DNA of 64,000 nt from Erodium maritimum (GCA_963921825.1 OY997593.1:72038513-72102512); one strand, 5' to 3'. Counted from the first letter of the stretch, positions 1 to 9,918 are shown. Program-made: numbers and translations. The notes: generated by a model not told the origin, from the letters alone.

Positions 1-102
1 GAAAACGTTAGAAAAAACTCCAAGAACTAACTTTCTCATGACTATTGAACGCGAAAACTAACTGTAGACTTGTTGCTTTTTGGAGTTTTTCCTAACGTTT
101 TC
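1..102. repeat. Short inverted-repeat (hairpin) element at the left edge
   Basis: Bases 1-23 and 80-102 are near-perfect inverted copies (GAAAACGTTAGAAAAAACTC against its complement), so the segment folds on itself. It looks like a tiny MITE or the end of a larger one cut by the window edge. Bases 103-240 hold no gene that I recognise. Confidence 0.5.
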
Positions 103-242
103 TGTCATTTCTAACGGAAAATGTTAGTTTGTGGAATTACCATAAGTCAAGGGTACTGATCTGATCGACTAATAAGTCAGCAGCAAGTTCTTGAGCGGTA
201 CAACTCGACGATAGTTAGTTCTTAGTTTTACCCCTTGATACT

Positions 243-700
243 TTCATGCATGTTCGGATATACAAAAACAAACAAAAATTGCAATAAACATGTTACGAAC
301 CTTATGATTCGTCTTTCTTTGATCCAAAAGTTACTATTTATACTCAAAAGAAATCAAATTAAAACTTGTGCATGTAATGTTGTTATAATGTTCAAGATGA
401 AAAACAATTGATGGCAATCACTAGAGAACATATATAGTTCTGTACAATACTTTGCTTATTTATTGCATCATCTCATGTTCTTGTCTTTTTTATCTCCTTT
501 ATAATATTCTTTGCTTCAAAATCATTTTTGTCTTACTTAAAAACATGACGACAAATACTTTACCGTCTTTAATATGGTCATGATTGTTCTTTGCTTATTG
601 AGAACATATCATTTTTGTTTCTTTTGCTTTTTTTTTTGACAATTATATAATTATTCTCTTTCTCGCTCAAGGCCGACATCATATATTCGAAAAACGCCGA
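243..700 (-). promoter_or_regulatory. Orphan promoter and 5' UTR module of the DC1 gene cluster
   Basis: Read on the minus strand, this stretch matches the upstream regions of DC1 units A, C and D. It has a TATA box (TATAAATA, about 335-342), a UTR exon of a few tens of bases containing TTTTGGATCAAAG, a splice donor at 301/300 (AAG then GTTCGT), and the start of the 5' UTR intron. Upstream sequence to about 700 (CTTTGCTTATTTATTG, CATGTTCTTGTCTTTTT) is also shared. The matching coding exon would lie left of base 1. Homology stops near 243, so either that gene lies outside the window or its intron is interrupted. Confidence 0.6.
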
Positions 701-1110
701 ATCCTAACAGTCTTAGAATAGTCATTCGCGGGTCTAACTACGCTCCACTTAATAACATGAAAATGACACTAAAAAAGTGGTATAATGTTCGCATTCGATG
801 GTTTTGTCTCTTATTTTTTGTATAATTATCGTTTGTCAATGTACTACAAGCGGTAGGTGACATAAATTTACAAAAAAAAAATTGACGTCAGACATGAAGC
901 GATACGCCGCGCTGTTCTGAGCATAACCTATGAATACACAATCAAGGTCTTGGATCCGATAGTGGTTCTCTTAGGGTCAGTTAGGCGTACTTTCGCCAGA
1001 CACCCCCACACTCTGAGAAACCTTAGGTTAGGAGCGTAACCCTTCCATAACTCGTAGGGAGTCTTATCAAGGTTCTTGTGCGGCACACGGTTAAGTATGT
1101 GACAAGCAGA

Positions 1111-2776
1111 GTCATGCTCTCCTTTCCCATTTTTTGTTCCGAGCTTCTCTCCCTCTATGACAAATACTGTAAAATAGTATCTGGTAAGAGGAGGTTGAAG
1201 AGATCGGGTTCCTCTTCGGTTAAGAAGGGACGCAAAAGCTCCGGCAAGCATGGATATTCCACGGCTCCGGTGAAGGGAAAGGAAGTCGATCTTCCGGAGG
1301 CAATGGCGAAGCCAGACATGGATAGAGACAGAAACATCGGAGGAGATCGTGCAGAGGTGAGGCCAAACAAAGGTAGAGTTCGCAGAGCAGGATCTGTAGC
1401 CACAGGTTTGACGCCGGAAACTCAAACCGAAATCTACTTATGCAATCTTCCGGCCAAAACCAAAATTGATTGGGTACAAAATGTATTTGGAGTTTTTGGG
1501 GAAGTACTCTCAGTCTCTATTTCGTCTAGGCCAAATCGGAAAAGGAAATTTTTCGGTTTCGTAAAGTTCAGTTATTCGGAAGCGGCGAGACAGGCCATTA
1601 CCAGCCTGAATGGCTTGAAGTTCAATGGAATCCCTTTGTTCATCAGCTTAACTAGGCGCCGGAAAGTTCGCCCGGAGGCAAAACAGAGCTCCGGCATGGG
1701 GGTGGTGTCTCGGGTGAGATCTCTGACTCCTCTGGGGAGCTTGCCGACGACCACGTCTGTGGTGGAGATTGGAAGCTCGGAAGGACCGAAACTTCGGGAT
1801 CTCGATGTGGTTGCTCCTCGAGTTTCGGGATCTGATGGCTCGTTGGTTTCGGAATCAGATCAAGCCATAGATTTGGGGATCGCGATTTCAGACGTTCAAA
1901 CCAGCGGTGTGGAAATTTCAAGTGGTGAGGCTGTGGTTATTGGGCCGTGTGGTGATAATCAATCCCAAATGCCTGAAGTGGAGGCTTGTGATGGTGCAAT
2001 TACGAGACCAATTCTATTGGGTCTAGGATTGGACCAAGTTCAGTCAAAGAAGTCTGGGTTTGATGGTGGGCCTGCGTCTGGCCTTACTTTGAGGCTAGAA
2101 AATGGGGACGTCGCTACTATTAACGGCCTATCCTTTTCTTCAGCTTCGATGGTTGATCTGGGTGAAGATGAAATTTATATTTGTAATCTCCCGCCCGAGT
2201 CAACGGAGGTTTGGGTAACAAATTTATTTAAAGCCTATGGAAAGATTGTTCATGTCTCTGTTTCGAGGCAACCAAATCAACTTGGCCGTTACTTTGGTTT
2301 TGTGCGTTTCAAATCAAAAACTGAAGCTTCGTCAGCTGTTGAGGGTTTGAACGGTTTTACAGTAAATGGGAAGGTGTTGGTTGTAGAAATTGCCCGGCAT
2401 TGGAAAGCTCAAGACTAGAGGTCTATTTCGATCTGTCAAGATGCAAGCTGTGAGATCGTGCATGCGGTCTCGAAGGAGTTGGGAAGTCCGTGGAAGGATA
2501 CCCTTCTCAAAGCTCCGAAACGTCAGAGCCGACCTCCTAAGTTTCTAAAGGATTATTATCGCTAAATCAAAACCCGAGAGGGTTTTGAAGAGGGTTGATC
2601 GGTTCATTGTTATTCACTTTGTTTTTGGGCTCAGTTTTTCGGGTTTGTTCCCACTTTTTTCGGGCTTAGGGCCCTTAGCTCTATTCAAGAGTTCCATTGT
2701 TATCGTTGTTTTCTGGGCCTCTTTCTCCTTGGAAGGGGTTTTTCTTAAATAAAATTTTCTAGCTTATAAAAAAAAA
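1111..2776 (+). mobile_element. Poly(A)-tailed retroposon with perfect 17-bp target duplication
   Basis: The sequence AGTATGTGACAAGCAGA occurs at 1094-1110 and again at 2777-2793, exactly flanking this segment, which ends in an A tract after TTAAATAAAATTTTC. Target duplication plus poly(A) is the signature of LINE-type target-primed reverse transcription. The insert disrupts the copia integrase. It carries one long ORF (1114-2418) and about 350 bp of 3' sequence, with no endonuclease or reverse transcriptase. It is therefore either a 5'-truncated, internally deleted LINE or a retrocopied RNA. Confidence 0.9.
1114..2418 (+). CDS. Two-RRM protein, LINE ORF1-like, inside the retroposon
   Basis: This is an intact 434-aa ORF. 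I chose the ATG at 1114 because it lies three bases inside the insertion; the longer frame begins in copia DNA. A basic N-terminus (KRRLKRSGSSSVKKGRK) is followed by RRM1 at about residues 105-185 (RNP2-like EIYLCNL, RNP1-like KFFGFVKF), a 165-residue Ser/Gly/Val-rich linker, and RRM2 at about 350-430 (EIYICNL, RYFGFVRF). RRM-bearing ORF1 proteins are known from plant L1-clade LINEs (BNR type), where they are thought to bind the element RNA. After the TAG at 2416 the same frame stays open for 48 codons and ends KAPKRQSRPPKFLKDYYR, so the TAG may be a later mutation. Expression is uncertain because the copy brought no visible promoter. Confidence 0.7.
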   Translation: MLSFPIFCSELLSLYDKYCKIVSGKRRLKRSGSSSVKKGRKSSGKHGYSTAPVKGKEVDLPEAMAKPDMDRDRNIGGDRAEVRPNKGRVRRAGSVATGLTPETQTEIYLCNLPAKTKIDWVQNVFGVFGEVLSVSISSRPNRKRKFFGFVKFSYSEAARQAITSLNGLKFNGIPLFISLTRRRKVRPEAKQSSGMGVVSRVRSLTPLGSLPTTTSVVEIGSSEGPKLRDLDVVAPRVSGSDGSLVSESDQAIDLGIAISDVQTSGVEISSGEAVVIGPCGDNQSQMPEVEACDGAITRPILLGLGLDQVQSKKSGFDGGPASGLTLRLENGDVATINGLSFSSASMVDLGEDEIYICNLPPESTEVWVTNLFKAYGKIVHVSVSRQPNQLGRYFGFVRFKSKTEASSAVEGLNGFTVNGKVLVVEIARHWKAQD

Positions 2777-3569
2777 AGTATGTGACAAGCAGATAAGACA
2801 TCTTCCCTCCACATTTCATCAAGAAGGCATGAACTTAGAAGCATTGCATTCATCATGTTCTTCAGCGTCCGGTTCTTACGTTCAACTACTCCATTTTGTT
2901 GAGGCATGTATGGCGCACTGTTTTCATGAATGATTCCATTCGATTCACAAACAGCTTTCAAGAAGTTTGAGTCATACTCTCCTCCTCTATCGGATCTAAC
3001 TCTCTTGATATTCCTCTCGAGTTGGTTTTCTACCTCATTCTTATACTTGATGAACATCTCTTCATCCTCATCCTTTATAGTAAGAAGATAAACTCTCGCG
3101 GTCCTTTATAGTAAGAAGATAAACTCTCGCGAACCTTGAGCAATCATCGACGAAGGTACCATAGTAATGTTTGCCTCCCTTGCTCATAGTGTTCTTGAAA
3201 ACCGCAAGATCGGTGTGGATTAATTCAAGAAGGTTCGTGTGTATTGTTGTAATAGATTTGCAAGGTTTTTTTATAGAGAATTTAGCCTCTACGCAAATAT
3301 CACACTTGGAGAGTTCGGAGGTAGATAACAAAGGTATAATAGACATGTTTCTTAGTTGTTTAATATAGGCAACATTCACATCTCCTAATCTACCATGCCA
3401 CAAATCAAGAGACTCAGCAATATAAGCGGAAGCCGAAATCTTATTATTCAGAACAACATGATCAACATTGAAAAGGAAAAGACTCCCACAATAATACCCC
3501 TTCCCTACAAACTCCTCATTCTTGGTGAAAACAACAGTGCCATTCTCTATAACAGTCTCCAATCCAGCA

Positions 3570-3807
3570 CCTAATGTGACCTTTGTTTAAGACTTCCTAA
3601 CTTACGTTGACCTTTTGTAACAATTCGTGACTTATAGAAAGTTGCATTTTATAGGGGGTATTATCGACATTTCGGGTGTCAAACTAACGACATCGTTACT
3701 TTTAACAGTTTTTTATACTTCCCGTAAAATGCAAATATCTATAAGATAGGAATTGTCACAAAAAGTCGACAGAGGTTAGGAAGTCTTAAACAAAGGTTAC
3801 ACTAGGT
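3570..3807. mobile_element. Fold-back MITE
   Basis: The left arm (CTAATGTGACCTTTGTTTAA followed by GACTTCCTAAC) and the right arm are imperfect inverted copies over roughly 90 bp each. It has no coding capacity. The phrases TTCCTAAC and TTTGTTTA also occur in the MITE in the intron of DC1 unit A (27559-27858), so the two may be distantly related. Confidence 0.7.
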
Positions 3808-3889
3808 ACGAAAACGACCTTTTCCCTAAATTTAATCAATCCTGTTTTTGTTTCATCTAAATCTTTCAATAATAACATGAGCGTAATGT

Positions 3890-4218
3890 TTGGAAAATCA
3901 GGGTTTTAACCTTTTTATTCTTGCGGGCTTCATGGTGGGAAAATCAGGGTTTTAGACCTAGTTCACTGTTTTGTTCTTAATGGTTGTAAAATTTGGGTAT
4001 TTATACCTTTTTCGTTGTATTCTCCCATTGTTGGGGTTGTCATGAGGCTAATTTGTCATGCCAGCGCTCGCGTGTCAAATGGTTGTTGTGTTGCCTAAGG
4101 TTGTTGAGGTGTTTCATCGAGGATCCTAATAGAGTGGATTGCTCATTCGTTGTACTTCTCCCCTGCTCTTTATTTCAAAGAGCAGGTTTTATATATTGTT
4201 TTGCTGATAAAAAAAAAC
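3890..4218 (+). mobile_element. LINE 3'-end fragment
   Basis: The segment resembles four other plus-oriented copies in the window (25.7-26.49, 43.63-43.87, 46.56-46.84 and 62.86-63.4 kb). They share phrases such as CTTCATGGTGG, GGTTTTAGACCT and TTGTTGTA, and end in TTGCTGATAAAAAAA. This copy ends GCTGATAAAAAAAAAC at 4206-4219. It is a 5'-truncated tail of a non-LTR retrotransposon; the left boundary is approximate. Confidence 0.6.
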
Positions 4219-4339
4219 ATGCGCGTTTTGCATAAACTGACCGTCAACCATTTTGAAAACGACAATATTTTTTTAGTTGTATTTCTCATGTACGTGTTTT
4301 GCAGTTTGAAACTCTAATGTATGCATATTTATGAAACCT

Positions 4340-5240
4340 TCACATAAAAACAAGCCCTTAGAGAATTTGCTAAAGACAAATTGTCTTTTATTCACCGCAT
4401 GAAATGAATTACAACTTTCCAAATTTATACTACTGCAAAACAAGGAATAATAACGTCTAAAAAGTAACTAATCAAAACAAATAAAAACGGTTGTTGTTGT
4501 AATTGCAGCCATAATGTAAAAAATAACTCCCATGTAAACAAGTTCAACACCAAGATTATGACAACAATAATGACTAAATAACAAGATTAAGTCAACATTT
4601 ATCCCCTAGTCTTGTTTCCCATAAAGATCAACCAAACCAAGTTCTGTTCTCATCTCTACAAGCTTCGCACGACCCAGTGCTTTAGCTAAGATGTCCGCAC
4701 ATTGCCATTTTGTACCAACATATTCTACCTCAATTGCTCCCGTTTCGACACATTCTCTAGTATAATGATATCGGGTTTCAATGTGTTTGCTTCTTTCATG
4801 ATACACATGATTACGACACAATGAGATAGCGATTTATTGTCCACCATTAACAAAATCTTTTCGAACTCATAATTGAGAAGATTTCCTAGTAATCTAAAAA
4901 GCCACACACCTTGACATGCCGCTGTAGCTGCAACATTGTATTCAGCCTCGCAAGACGAGAGAGCTACAACTTTCTGTTTTTGTGATGCCCAAGTTATCGG
5001 GTTTGATCCAAGGAAGAAAAATTGTACCACTCGGTGTTGAATGTTAGGGCATTCCATAAATCGGCTAACCATCCCAATTGAAAAAGCAATGTCTGGTCGA
5101 GTATTGGGTAGATATCTCATTCTTCCTGCAACAAGTGCATGTAATGTCATTGGTCCCGTGGGAGAACACAAGTACAAGATGAATGGAGATGTAGACATGG
5201 GTGCTCAAGATCGACTTGAACCGAAGAGAGTGGTCTGAAC
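4340..5240 (-). pseudogene. Ty1-copia RT-end/RNase H remnant with start of 3' LTR
   Basis: The minus strand encodes the end of reverse transcriptase (GRMRYLPNTRPDIAFSIGMV) and a copia RNase H (WASQKQKVVALSSCEAEYN, VDNKS). The C-terminal tail ends with DILAKALGRAKL and a stop at 4606. Frames are broken near 4725-4821 and 5040. Downstream on the minus strand, a purine tract (ACTAGGGGATAA, 4598-4610) is followed by TGTTGACTTAATC, the probable start of a 3' LTR reaching towards 4340. Relative to the integrase remnant at 0.9-3.6 kb the domain order is inverted for one element, so these are two insertions or a rearranged one. Confidence 0.8.
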
Positions 5241-5494
5241 TGAAGTCAAAGAAGAGAGGGTTTGAACTGAAGTCAAATATTGGATTTGATCAATGGAGGG
5301 AACATTTTTGTTTTGTGCACTTGAAGTAAGGGTAAAATAGTATTTTGGCTGATAAAAAATAAAATAGATAAAAAAATAAATCCGTAAAATTTGGGTGTAA
5401 TTTGGGTGTTTAATGAAGGGTATAAATGTAATTTCGGGGGTTTAAGAGATATATGGGCTACGAAAGGAAGTATGAAATATGGGAGGCTATTTTG

Positions 5495-5527
<33 letters not shown>
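5240..5527. other. Left flank of the large MULE, ending in (TA)n
   Basis: No gene is visible here. It is AT-rich sequence ending in a TA microsatellite (about 5498-5527) that directly abuts the element terminus. The right terminus is also followed by TA repeats (24157-24176), so the target was probably a TA microsatellite and the exact target-site duplication cannot be read. Confidence 0.6.
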
Positions 5528-5530
<3 letters not shown>

Positions 5531-5580
5531 ACGCTATCAGGTGCGAACCCCCTGTAATATGCGTACCTGCGAACTGTATC
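5528..5580 (+). repeat. Left terminal inverted repeat of the large MULE
   Basis: Inverted match to 24105-24156. The strongest block is ATCAGGTGCGAACCCCCTG with the matching CCTGCG segment about 20 bases further in. The subterminal 60-150 bases are unusually rich in GCGCGC and contain CACGCGC at 5667-5673. Confidence 0.85.
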
Positions 5581-6326
5581 AGGACCGTCGATCTATTAAT
5601 AGCGCGCGCGATTTACGGCTCAGAGCTAAGCGCGCGAAAGCGCGCGAATTGGAACAAATTCTAGGCCACGCGCCTCTTCTCAGGGGCAAAAATGGAATTT
5701 ACCATTTTTAATTACGCGCGCGGCCCAGATTCTCTCGCAAAACAAAATAATAATATCCGCAATCTAATCCTGGTCTTTTGAGATTTTAATTTAGACCAAA
5801 TTTTCATAAATAAAAACTGATAAACACAGAGCTTGTCGTTTTAAACTGGAAAAAAAATTAAAAAATTCTGATCCTTAAACAAATTCTTCTATATATGCAA
5901 AAAATAATAGCAGTATAATAAAAAAAAATTATGTCTGCTTTCTTTGCCTATCACTTCACCTCTTTAAATTTACGCAAACAATTTGTAAGTTTTCCGCAGA
6001 AGATTATATTGTTATCCGCAGACGAGAAAAACTGCATCCGCAGAAGATTTCATTTTGGTTTAGTTTGTTAGTTACGCAAACAGTTTGTTAGTTATCCGCA
6101 GAAGATTATATAGTTTCCACAGAAGATTATATAGTTATCCGCAGAAGATTACATCGTTTTCCTCATATGAGATATAGATGAAACAATTAAAGATTAAACA
6201 TGTTTAGGAACTCAACAATCCAACTAAACCCTACAATTTGCCTATATATACAGAAAAACTGCGCAAAGAAAACATAAACTCAACATCAACTCTTAGCAAA
6301 CCTCAACCCTATCCCAATTATAAACC

Positions 6327-6641
6327 ATGAATGCTTCCAACACCGAGAAGGGTAAGAGCACGAACATCAATCTTCTAACAAAGGAAGAGGTGCTGAAGAG
6401 GGGAGATGCCATATTCGCAAAATACAACGTTCTTCTCAATGTTGAGAAGGTCACAATGAAGCAGAAGAACTTAAAGGTGATGATGCTTGAGGCAAAACTT
6501 GATATCGATCTTCTTGTGGTTGAGACAGCCAAAATTGCCGATAACGACATGTCAGGTGACTGCATAACTATAGCCAAAGTCCTCTTGTGCATAGTGACAG
6601 AAGTTAACAGGGCACTGGATGTTGCTCTGGGTATGTTGTAG
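6327..6641 (+). CDS. MULE small helical protein 1 (104 aa)
   Basis: An intact short ORF with its own TATA box (CTATATATA, 6242-6250) 75-85 bp upstream, an A-rich leader and the good start context AACCATGA. After a polar N-terminus (residues 1-15) the chain is predicted to be almost entirely helical: KQKNLKVMMLEAKLDIDLLV, then the NDMSGD turn, then a second hydrophobic helix ending ALDVALGML. The helix, DMS turn and helix pattern recurs in the other small genes of this element. I do not recognise a named family. No G-box lies upstream, unlike several of its relatives. Function is unknown; a coiled-coil oligomerisation or adaptor role is only an inference. Confidence 0.6.
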   Translation: MNASNTEKGKSTNINLLTKEEVLKRGDAIFAKYNVLLNVEKVTMKQKNLKVMMLEAKLDIDLLVVETAKIADNDMSGDCITIAKVLLCIVTEVNRALDVALGML

Positions 6642-7009
6642 TTGGGTACCAAAGAGTCAATGAACGACCTAGAAGAAGATGGCTTTCTTCTACTCCTTTT
6701 TTGTATGGTGCTCTTTTGTTCAACCTGTGTCATGAATGAAAAGATTTCCTAGAAATATCATTTGCTCTATTTAGCTTTTCTGCAAACATTTTGTTCTTCA
6801 TCCGCAAACTATTATATCGATATCCGCAAAAGGATTTCAGTTTGATTTACTTATTTGCAAATTGGAAGGATTATCTACGCAAACTGGGGTTCTTATATTC
6901 GCAAACCAAAACAACTGTATCCACAAACCAAAATTAATGTTAAACATGATTGATTTCATATGTTGAAAATATTTAATTTCCACAAAAAAAAATTAAAAAA
7001 CTACAGTAA

Positions 7010-7660
7010 TTAAGCATCATCATCATCATCATCATCATCCCAGAAATCTTCTTCATCTTCAACAACTCCTTCCTCAGGATCCTCCCCATATGGGTCTATG
7101 TTGTCTTCTTCTTCCTCATCTCTCTCTTGCTCTTCTTCATCATCCTCTGCATGGACATCTTCTTCATCATCATCCAGACAATCTTCATCAACATAACAAC
7201 TATCTTCTTCATCATCCTCAGCGGGAGCAGGTCCGGGGGCAGTTGCGGGAGCAGGTCCGGGGGCACTTGCGGGAGCAGGTGCGGTCGGAGGTTCTTCTTC
7301 TTCCTCATTCTCCTCTTCTTCTTCATCCTCATTCTCCTCATTTTCTTCCTCATTCTCCTCTTCTTCTTCATTTTCTTTCTCATTGCCCTCTTCATCTTCA
7401 TATTCATCCGGGGGTGATTCATAATCAGGATCCCCCGGTTGAGGAATGTCGTACTCATTAATGAGAGGGTCATCATCATCATCAGAGGAGGAGGAGGAGG
7501 AGGAAGAAGGATTCAGCCTGCGCCTCTTTGAACAGACGTCGTCGTCGTCATCATCACTACTGAAGATTTGTGATGGTGGAGACTTGCATTCGAAAGATTG
7601 CCATTTGTCTCCATCACTGTTAGAATACAGAATAGATGGAGACTTGGGAGATGATGACAT
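7010..7660 (-). CDS. Asp/Glu-rich acidic protein (216 aa)
   Basis: This intact ORF is the only small gene of the element on the minus strand. Residues 1-60 are Ser/Pro/Asp-rich with a short basic patch, CSKRRRLN, that could be a nuclear-localisation signal. Residues 60-130 alternate E-runs with N, a Pro/Ala block follows (APAPASAPGPAPATAPGPAP), and the tail is D/E runs ending in eight Asp. The chain would be strongly acidic and disordered, like acidic activation or histone-chaperone tails, but no domain is recognisable. A TATA-like TTTATATTT lies near 7707-7716. The segment just upstream (7700-7830) is repeated three more times at 8840-9230. Simple-codon composition makes this the least certain gene of the array. 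Confidence 0.5.
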   Translation of the reverse strand: MSSSPKSPSILYSNSDGDKWQSFECKSPPSQIFSSDDDDDDVCSKRRRLNPSSSSSSSSDDDDDPLINEYDIPQPGDPDYESPPDEYEDEEGNEKENEEEEENEEENEENEDEEEEENEEEEEPPTAPAPASAPGPAPATAPGPAPAEDDEEDSCYVDEDCLDDDEEDVHAEDDEEEQERDEEEEDNIDPYGEDPEEGVVEDEEDFWDDDDDDDDA

Positions 7661-7940
7661 GGATATCTACTACGATAGGGATGATGAGAAAATAGTTGAT
7701 TTGTGTTTAAATATAAAGATACCAAAAGGGTATCAGAAAATTTGGAGAAATGGAACGATGCCATTAATTTGGGAAGCTTTTCGTTTGGCGCGAAGAGATT
7801 TTTGTAATGATGACAGAAGATATTGAAATGAAAGGATGAAATGAAAGGGCGGTTGTAGTCAGATCAAAAATGAAACGACGGTTGCGTGTATTCACATCAA
7901 AAATTAAAAATCATGATTAACTTACTTTTTACTGCATGCT

Positions 7941-7950
7941 TGACACGTGT
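7941..7950 (+). promoter_or_regulatory. G-box (TGACACGTGT) upstream of small gene 2
   Basis: CACGTG at 7944-7949 is 303 bp upstream of the ATG at 8247. A second CACGTG at 8131-8136 is closer (116 bp). The core and its TGACACGTGT context recur upstream of three other small genes at nearly the same distance. Confidence 0.55.
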
Positions 7951-8246
7951 TATAACCTGTTAAATTTCGGAAATTAATACTCTGAAAATACAAAATTCTA
8001 GTTTGCAGAAATAATGATTCTGTCTTACGTAAAATGATTTACCTGTTTGCGGAAATTACAATGCCGTTTTGCGAATAATGGACATTCTGTTTGCAAAAAT
8101 GTTCTTTCATCACATTACGTGCGTGTTGGGCACGTGTGCCATCAAAAACCCTAAATCAATACCCCTATAAATATACCCATTCTATCACAGATAATAAATT
8201 ATTCACACTCACATCTCTTCTAAATTATTAGATCTTATATACCAAA

Positions 8247-8513
8247 ATGGAGTCATCATCAAAAAGACTCAAAATCGAAGATCTTGACAAAGAACATCTT
8301 GCATCCGTGCGTGAGCTTCGTAACCTGAAGATGTCTATCATCAAATCCCATTTGATTTTAGTACAAAACAAGGTGGACAAACTGAAGGATGAATTATATG
8401 CAGAAGACATATCCAACGCGGATGAAGAACACAAGGAGTCCGTGAAGAGCATGAGGAAGACTCTCACGTTGTATAAGGCTTTTATTGGAACCGTTGTAGA
8501 AGGGCGCATCTAA
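8247..8513 (+). CDS. MULE small helical protein 2 (88 aa)
   Basis: A short intact ORF with a TATA box (CTATAAATAT, 8165-8174) and start context AAAATGG. The N-terminus holds a basic SKRLKIED patch. The body is one long amphipathic helix (VRELRNLKMSIIKSHLILVQ then KVDKLKDELYAEDIS), a turn, and a second helix (MRKTLTLYKAFIGTVVEG). It lines up by eye with proteins 6 and 7 through the shared pattern K(V)xxLxxEL...DMS...MxxTLKxIQxF. Family unknown. Two G-boxes lie upstream. Confidence 0.6.
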   Translation: MESSSKRLKIEDLDKEHLASVRELRNLKMSIIKSHLILVQNKVDKLKDELYAEDISNADEEHKESVKSMRKTLTLYKAFIGTVVEGRI

Positions 8514-8699
8514 GGAATTGCATGAACTTTCCCTACTGTTTTGATGTGTTTTTTGTTGGCTTTTGGTTCTTCTGTATAATGTCGTTATTTTTGTTGTTCT
8601 TCCTGACTACAGATGAATCAATGAAATGCTTTTTTGTAAAGTAAATATGCACAAAAATTTAGACAACATAATCCAATATACTACCTAGATTGCAAAATG

Positions 8700-9350
8700 A
8701 ACACAATGGTTCCGCAAACAAGATGCCTTGTTTTCACAAACTCGTAAATTCACAAACGCAAACTTCATAATTCGTTATTCTTTAATGTTTGAGAAAATAT
8801 TTCCTGTGGCTCAAGAGAGATTCACCAAAGATAAAAATATCAAATGGGTATCAGAAAATTTGGGGAAATGGGACGACGCCATTAATTTGCGAATCTTTTC
8901 GTTTGTCGCAAAGAGATTTTTGCAATGATGACAGAAGATATTGAAATGAAATCGCGAAATGAACACAGTGGTTCCGCAAACTAGATGCCTTGTATTCTAT
9001 TAATTTGCGAATCTTTTCGTTTGTCGCAAAGAGATTTTTGCAATGATGACAGAAGATATTGAAATGAAATCGCGAAATGAACACAATGGTTCCGCAAACA
9101 AGATACCTTGTATTCTCAACTGACGCCATTAATCTGCGAATCTTTTCGTTTGTCGCAAAGAGATTTTTGCAATGATAACAGAAGATATTCAAATAAAATC
9201 GCGAAATGAACACAATGGTTCCGCAAACAAGATTCCTTGTATTCTCAAACTCGTAAATTAACAAACGCAAACTTCCTAATTCGTTATTGTTTAATATTTG
9301 AGAAAATATTTCGTGTGTCTAGACAGAGATTTACTAAAGATACTTATCGA
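8700..9350 (+). repeat. Compound tandem repeat derived from the acidic-gene promoter
   Basis: A unit of about 120-125 bp, GCCATTAATTTGCGAATCTT through GCAATGATGACAGAAGATAT to the TTCCGCAAAC tail, occurs three times in a row (about 8870-8997, 8998-9117, 9120-9244). A single diverged copy lies at 7740-7850, upstream of the acidic gene. The flanking blocks 8709-8830 and 9219-9345 (ACTCGTAAATT, TTTGAGAAAATATTTC) are also copies of each other. ORFs here are repeat shadows, not genes. Confidence 0.75.
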
Positions 9351-9370
9351 AAAATGGTGAGATTGGGAAG

Positions 9371-9380
9371 TGACACGTGT
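9371..9380 (+). promoter_or_regulatory. G-box (TGACACGTGTC) upstream of small gene 3
   Basis: CACGTG at 9374-9379 sits in a palindromic TGACACGTGTCA context, 275 bp upstream of the ATG at 9649. Confidence 0.6.
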
Positions 9381-9648
9381 CAAGACACGATTGTATACTG
9401 CAAAGAGCCAGTGATTTTTATTTTGAGGATAATTTTATAATTGTTTGAAAATTTAATACACATGTAATACAAATCGTCAATATTGGATAAAACACTTGAT
9501 ATTCCTACCTTGAAAAGTAACTAACCACTAACCCCATTACTTTGAGCAAGATTACAATAATACCCCCTATGACCATTGCTATAAATACCACTACTGAGTA
9601 ACTACTTTCAAACATCTTTCACTCTTCAACTCAAAAAAAGCAACGAAA

Positions 9649-9918
9649 ATGGCCTCAATGAATGCTGAATGGGCTCGCATGAATGCCGATGATGAAGCCA
9701 GGCGTTTGGCTTCCATCCACCATTTATGGAAGCTCAAATACACCAAAATCCAATACAATATGATGATGATTGATGCGCAGGTGGTGAAGCTCCTGGCTGA
9801 AATAGAAACGGACGAAAACCTTACCTGGAACACAGAAGAAAGAGCTTCGAAAGAACGCATGCTTGAGAAACTGAGGGAGTATCAAGAATTCCTCGGGAAA
9901 ATAACTGTAGATCCCTAA
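9649..9918 (+). CDS. MULE small helical protein 3 (89 aa)
   Basis: An intact short ORF with a TATA box (TATAAATA, 9580-9587) 62-69 bp upstream, a CAACTC-rich leader and start context AAAATGG. The N-terminus is Ala/Met/Asp-rich. The main helix (LWKLKYTKIQYNMMMIDAQV then VKLLAEIETDENL) and the terminal helix (KERMLEKLREYQEFLGKI) reproduce the length and hydrophobic spacing of the other small proteins; the closing EKLREYQEFLGK resembles LKKIQDFFKT of protein 7. Function unknown. Being divergent from its neighbours but equal in architecture suggests an old paralogue rather than a recent copy. Confidence 0.6.
   Translation: MASMNAEWARMNADDEARRLASIHHLWKLKYTKIQYNMMMIDAQVVKLLAEIETDENLTWNTEERASKERMLEKLREYQEFLGKITVDP

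Larger units (their letters stand above)
928..3562 (-). pseudogene. Ty1-copia integrase remnant, split by a retroposon
   Basis: On the minus strand, 3562-2794 encodes a GAG-pre-integrase segment (LWHGRLGDVN, CDICVEAK) followed by an integrase core (HTDLAVF, RSDRGGEYDS, PQQNGVVERKNRTL). The reading continues across the insertion into 1110-928 (HILNRVPHKNLDKTPYELWKG), so the two pieces were once continuous. The segment starts mid-polyprotein and ends at a stop shortly after the integrase. There is a 30-bp local duplication near 3070-3130 and no flanking LTRs, RT or RNase H in the right order. This is a dead fragment of an LTR retrotransposon. Confidence 0.85.

Noticed and set aside
928-5198. 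Treating the integrase and RNase H pieces as one copia element
   Set aside because: Both are on the minus strand, but integrase lies downstream of RNase H, opposite to the copia order.
7090-7482. Three other frames (His/Leu-rich, Phe/Ile-rich and Met/Lys-rich) across the acidic gene
   Set aside because: They are reading-frame shadows of GAA/GAT/GAG runs of the minus-strand acidic ORF; composition is monotonous and none has its own promoter.
8851-9270. 139-aa minus-strand ORF with internal repeats
   Set aside because: It is a translation of the 125-bp tandem DNA repeat, not a conserved protein.
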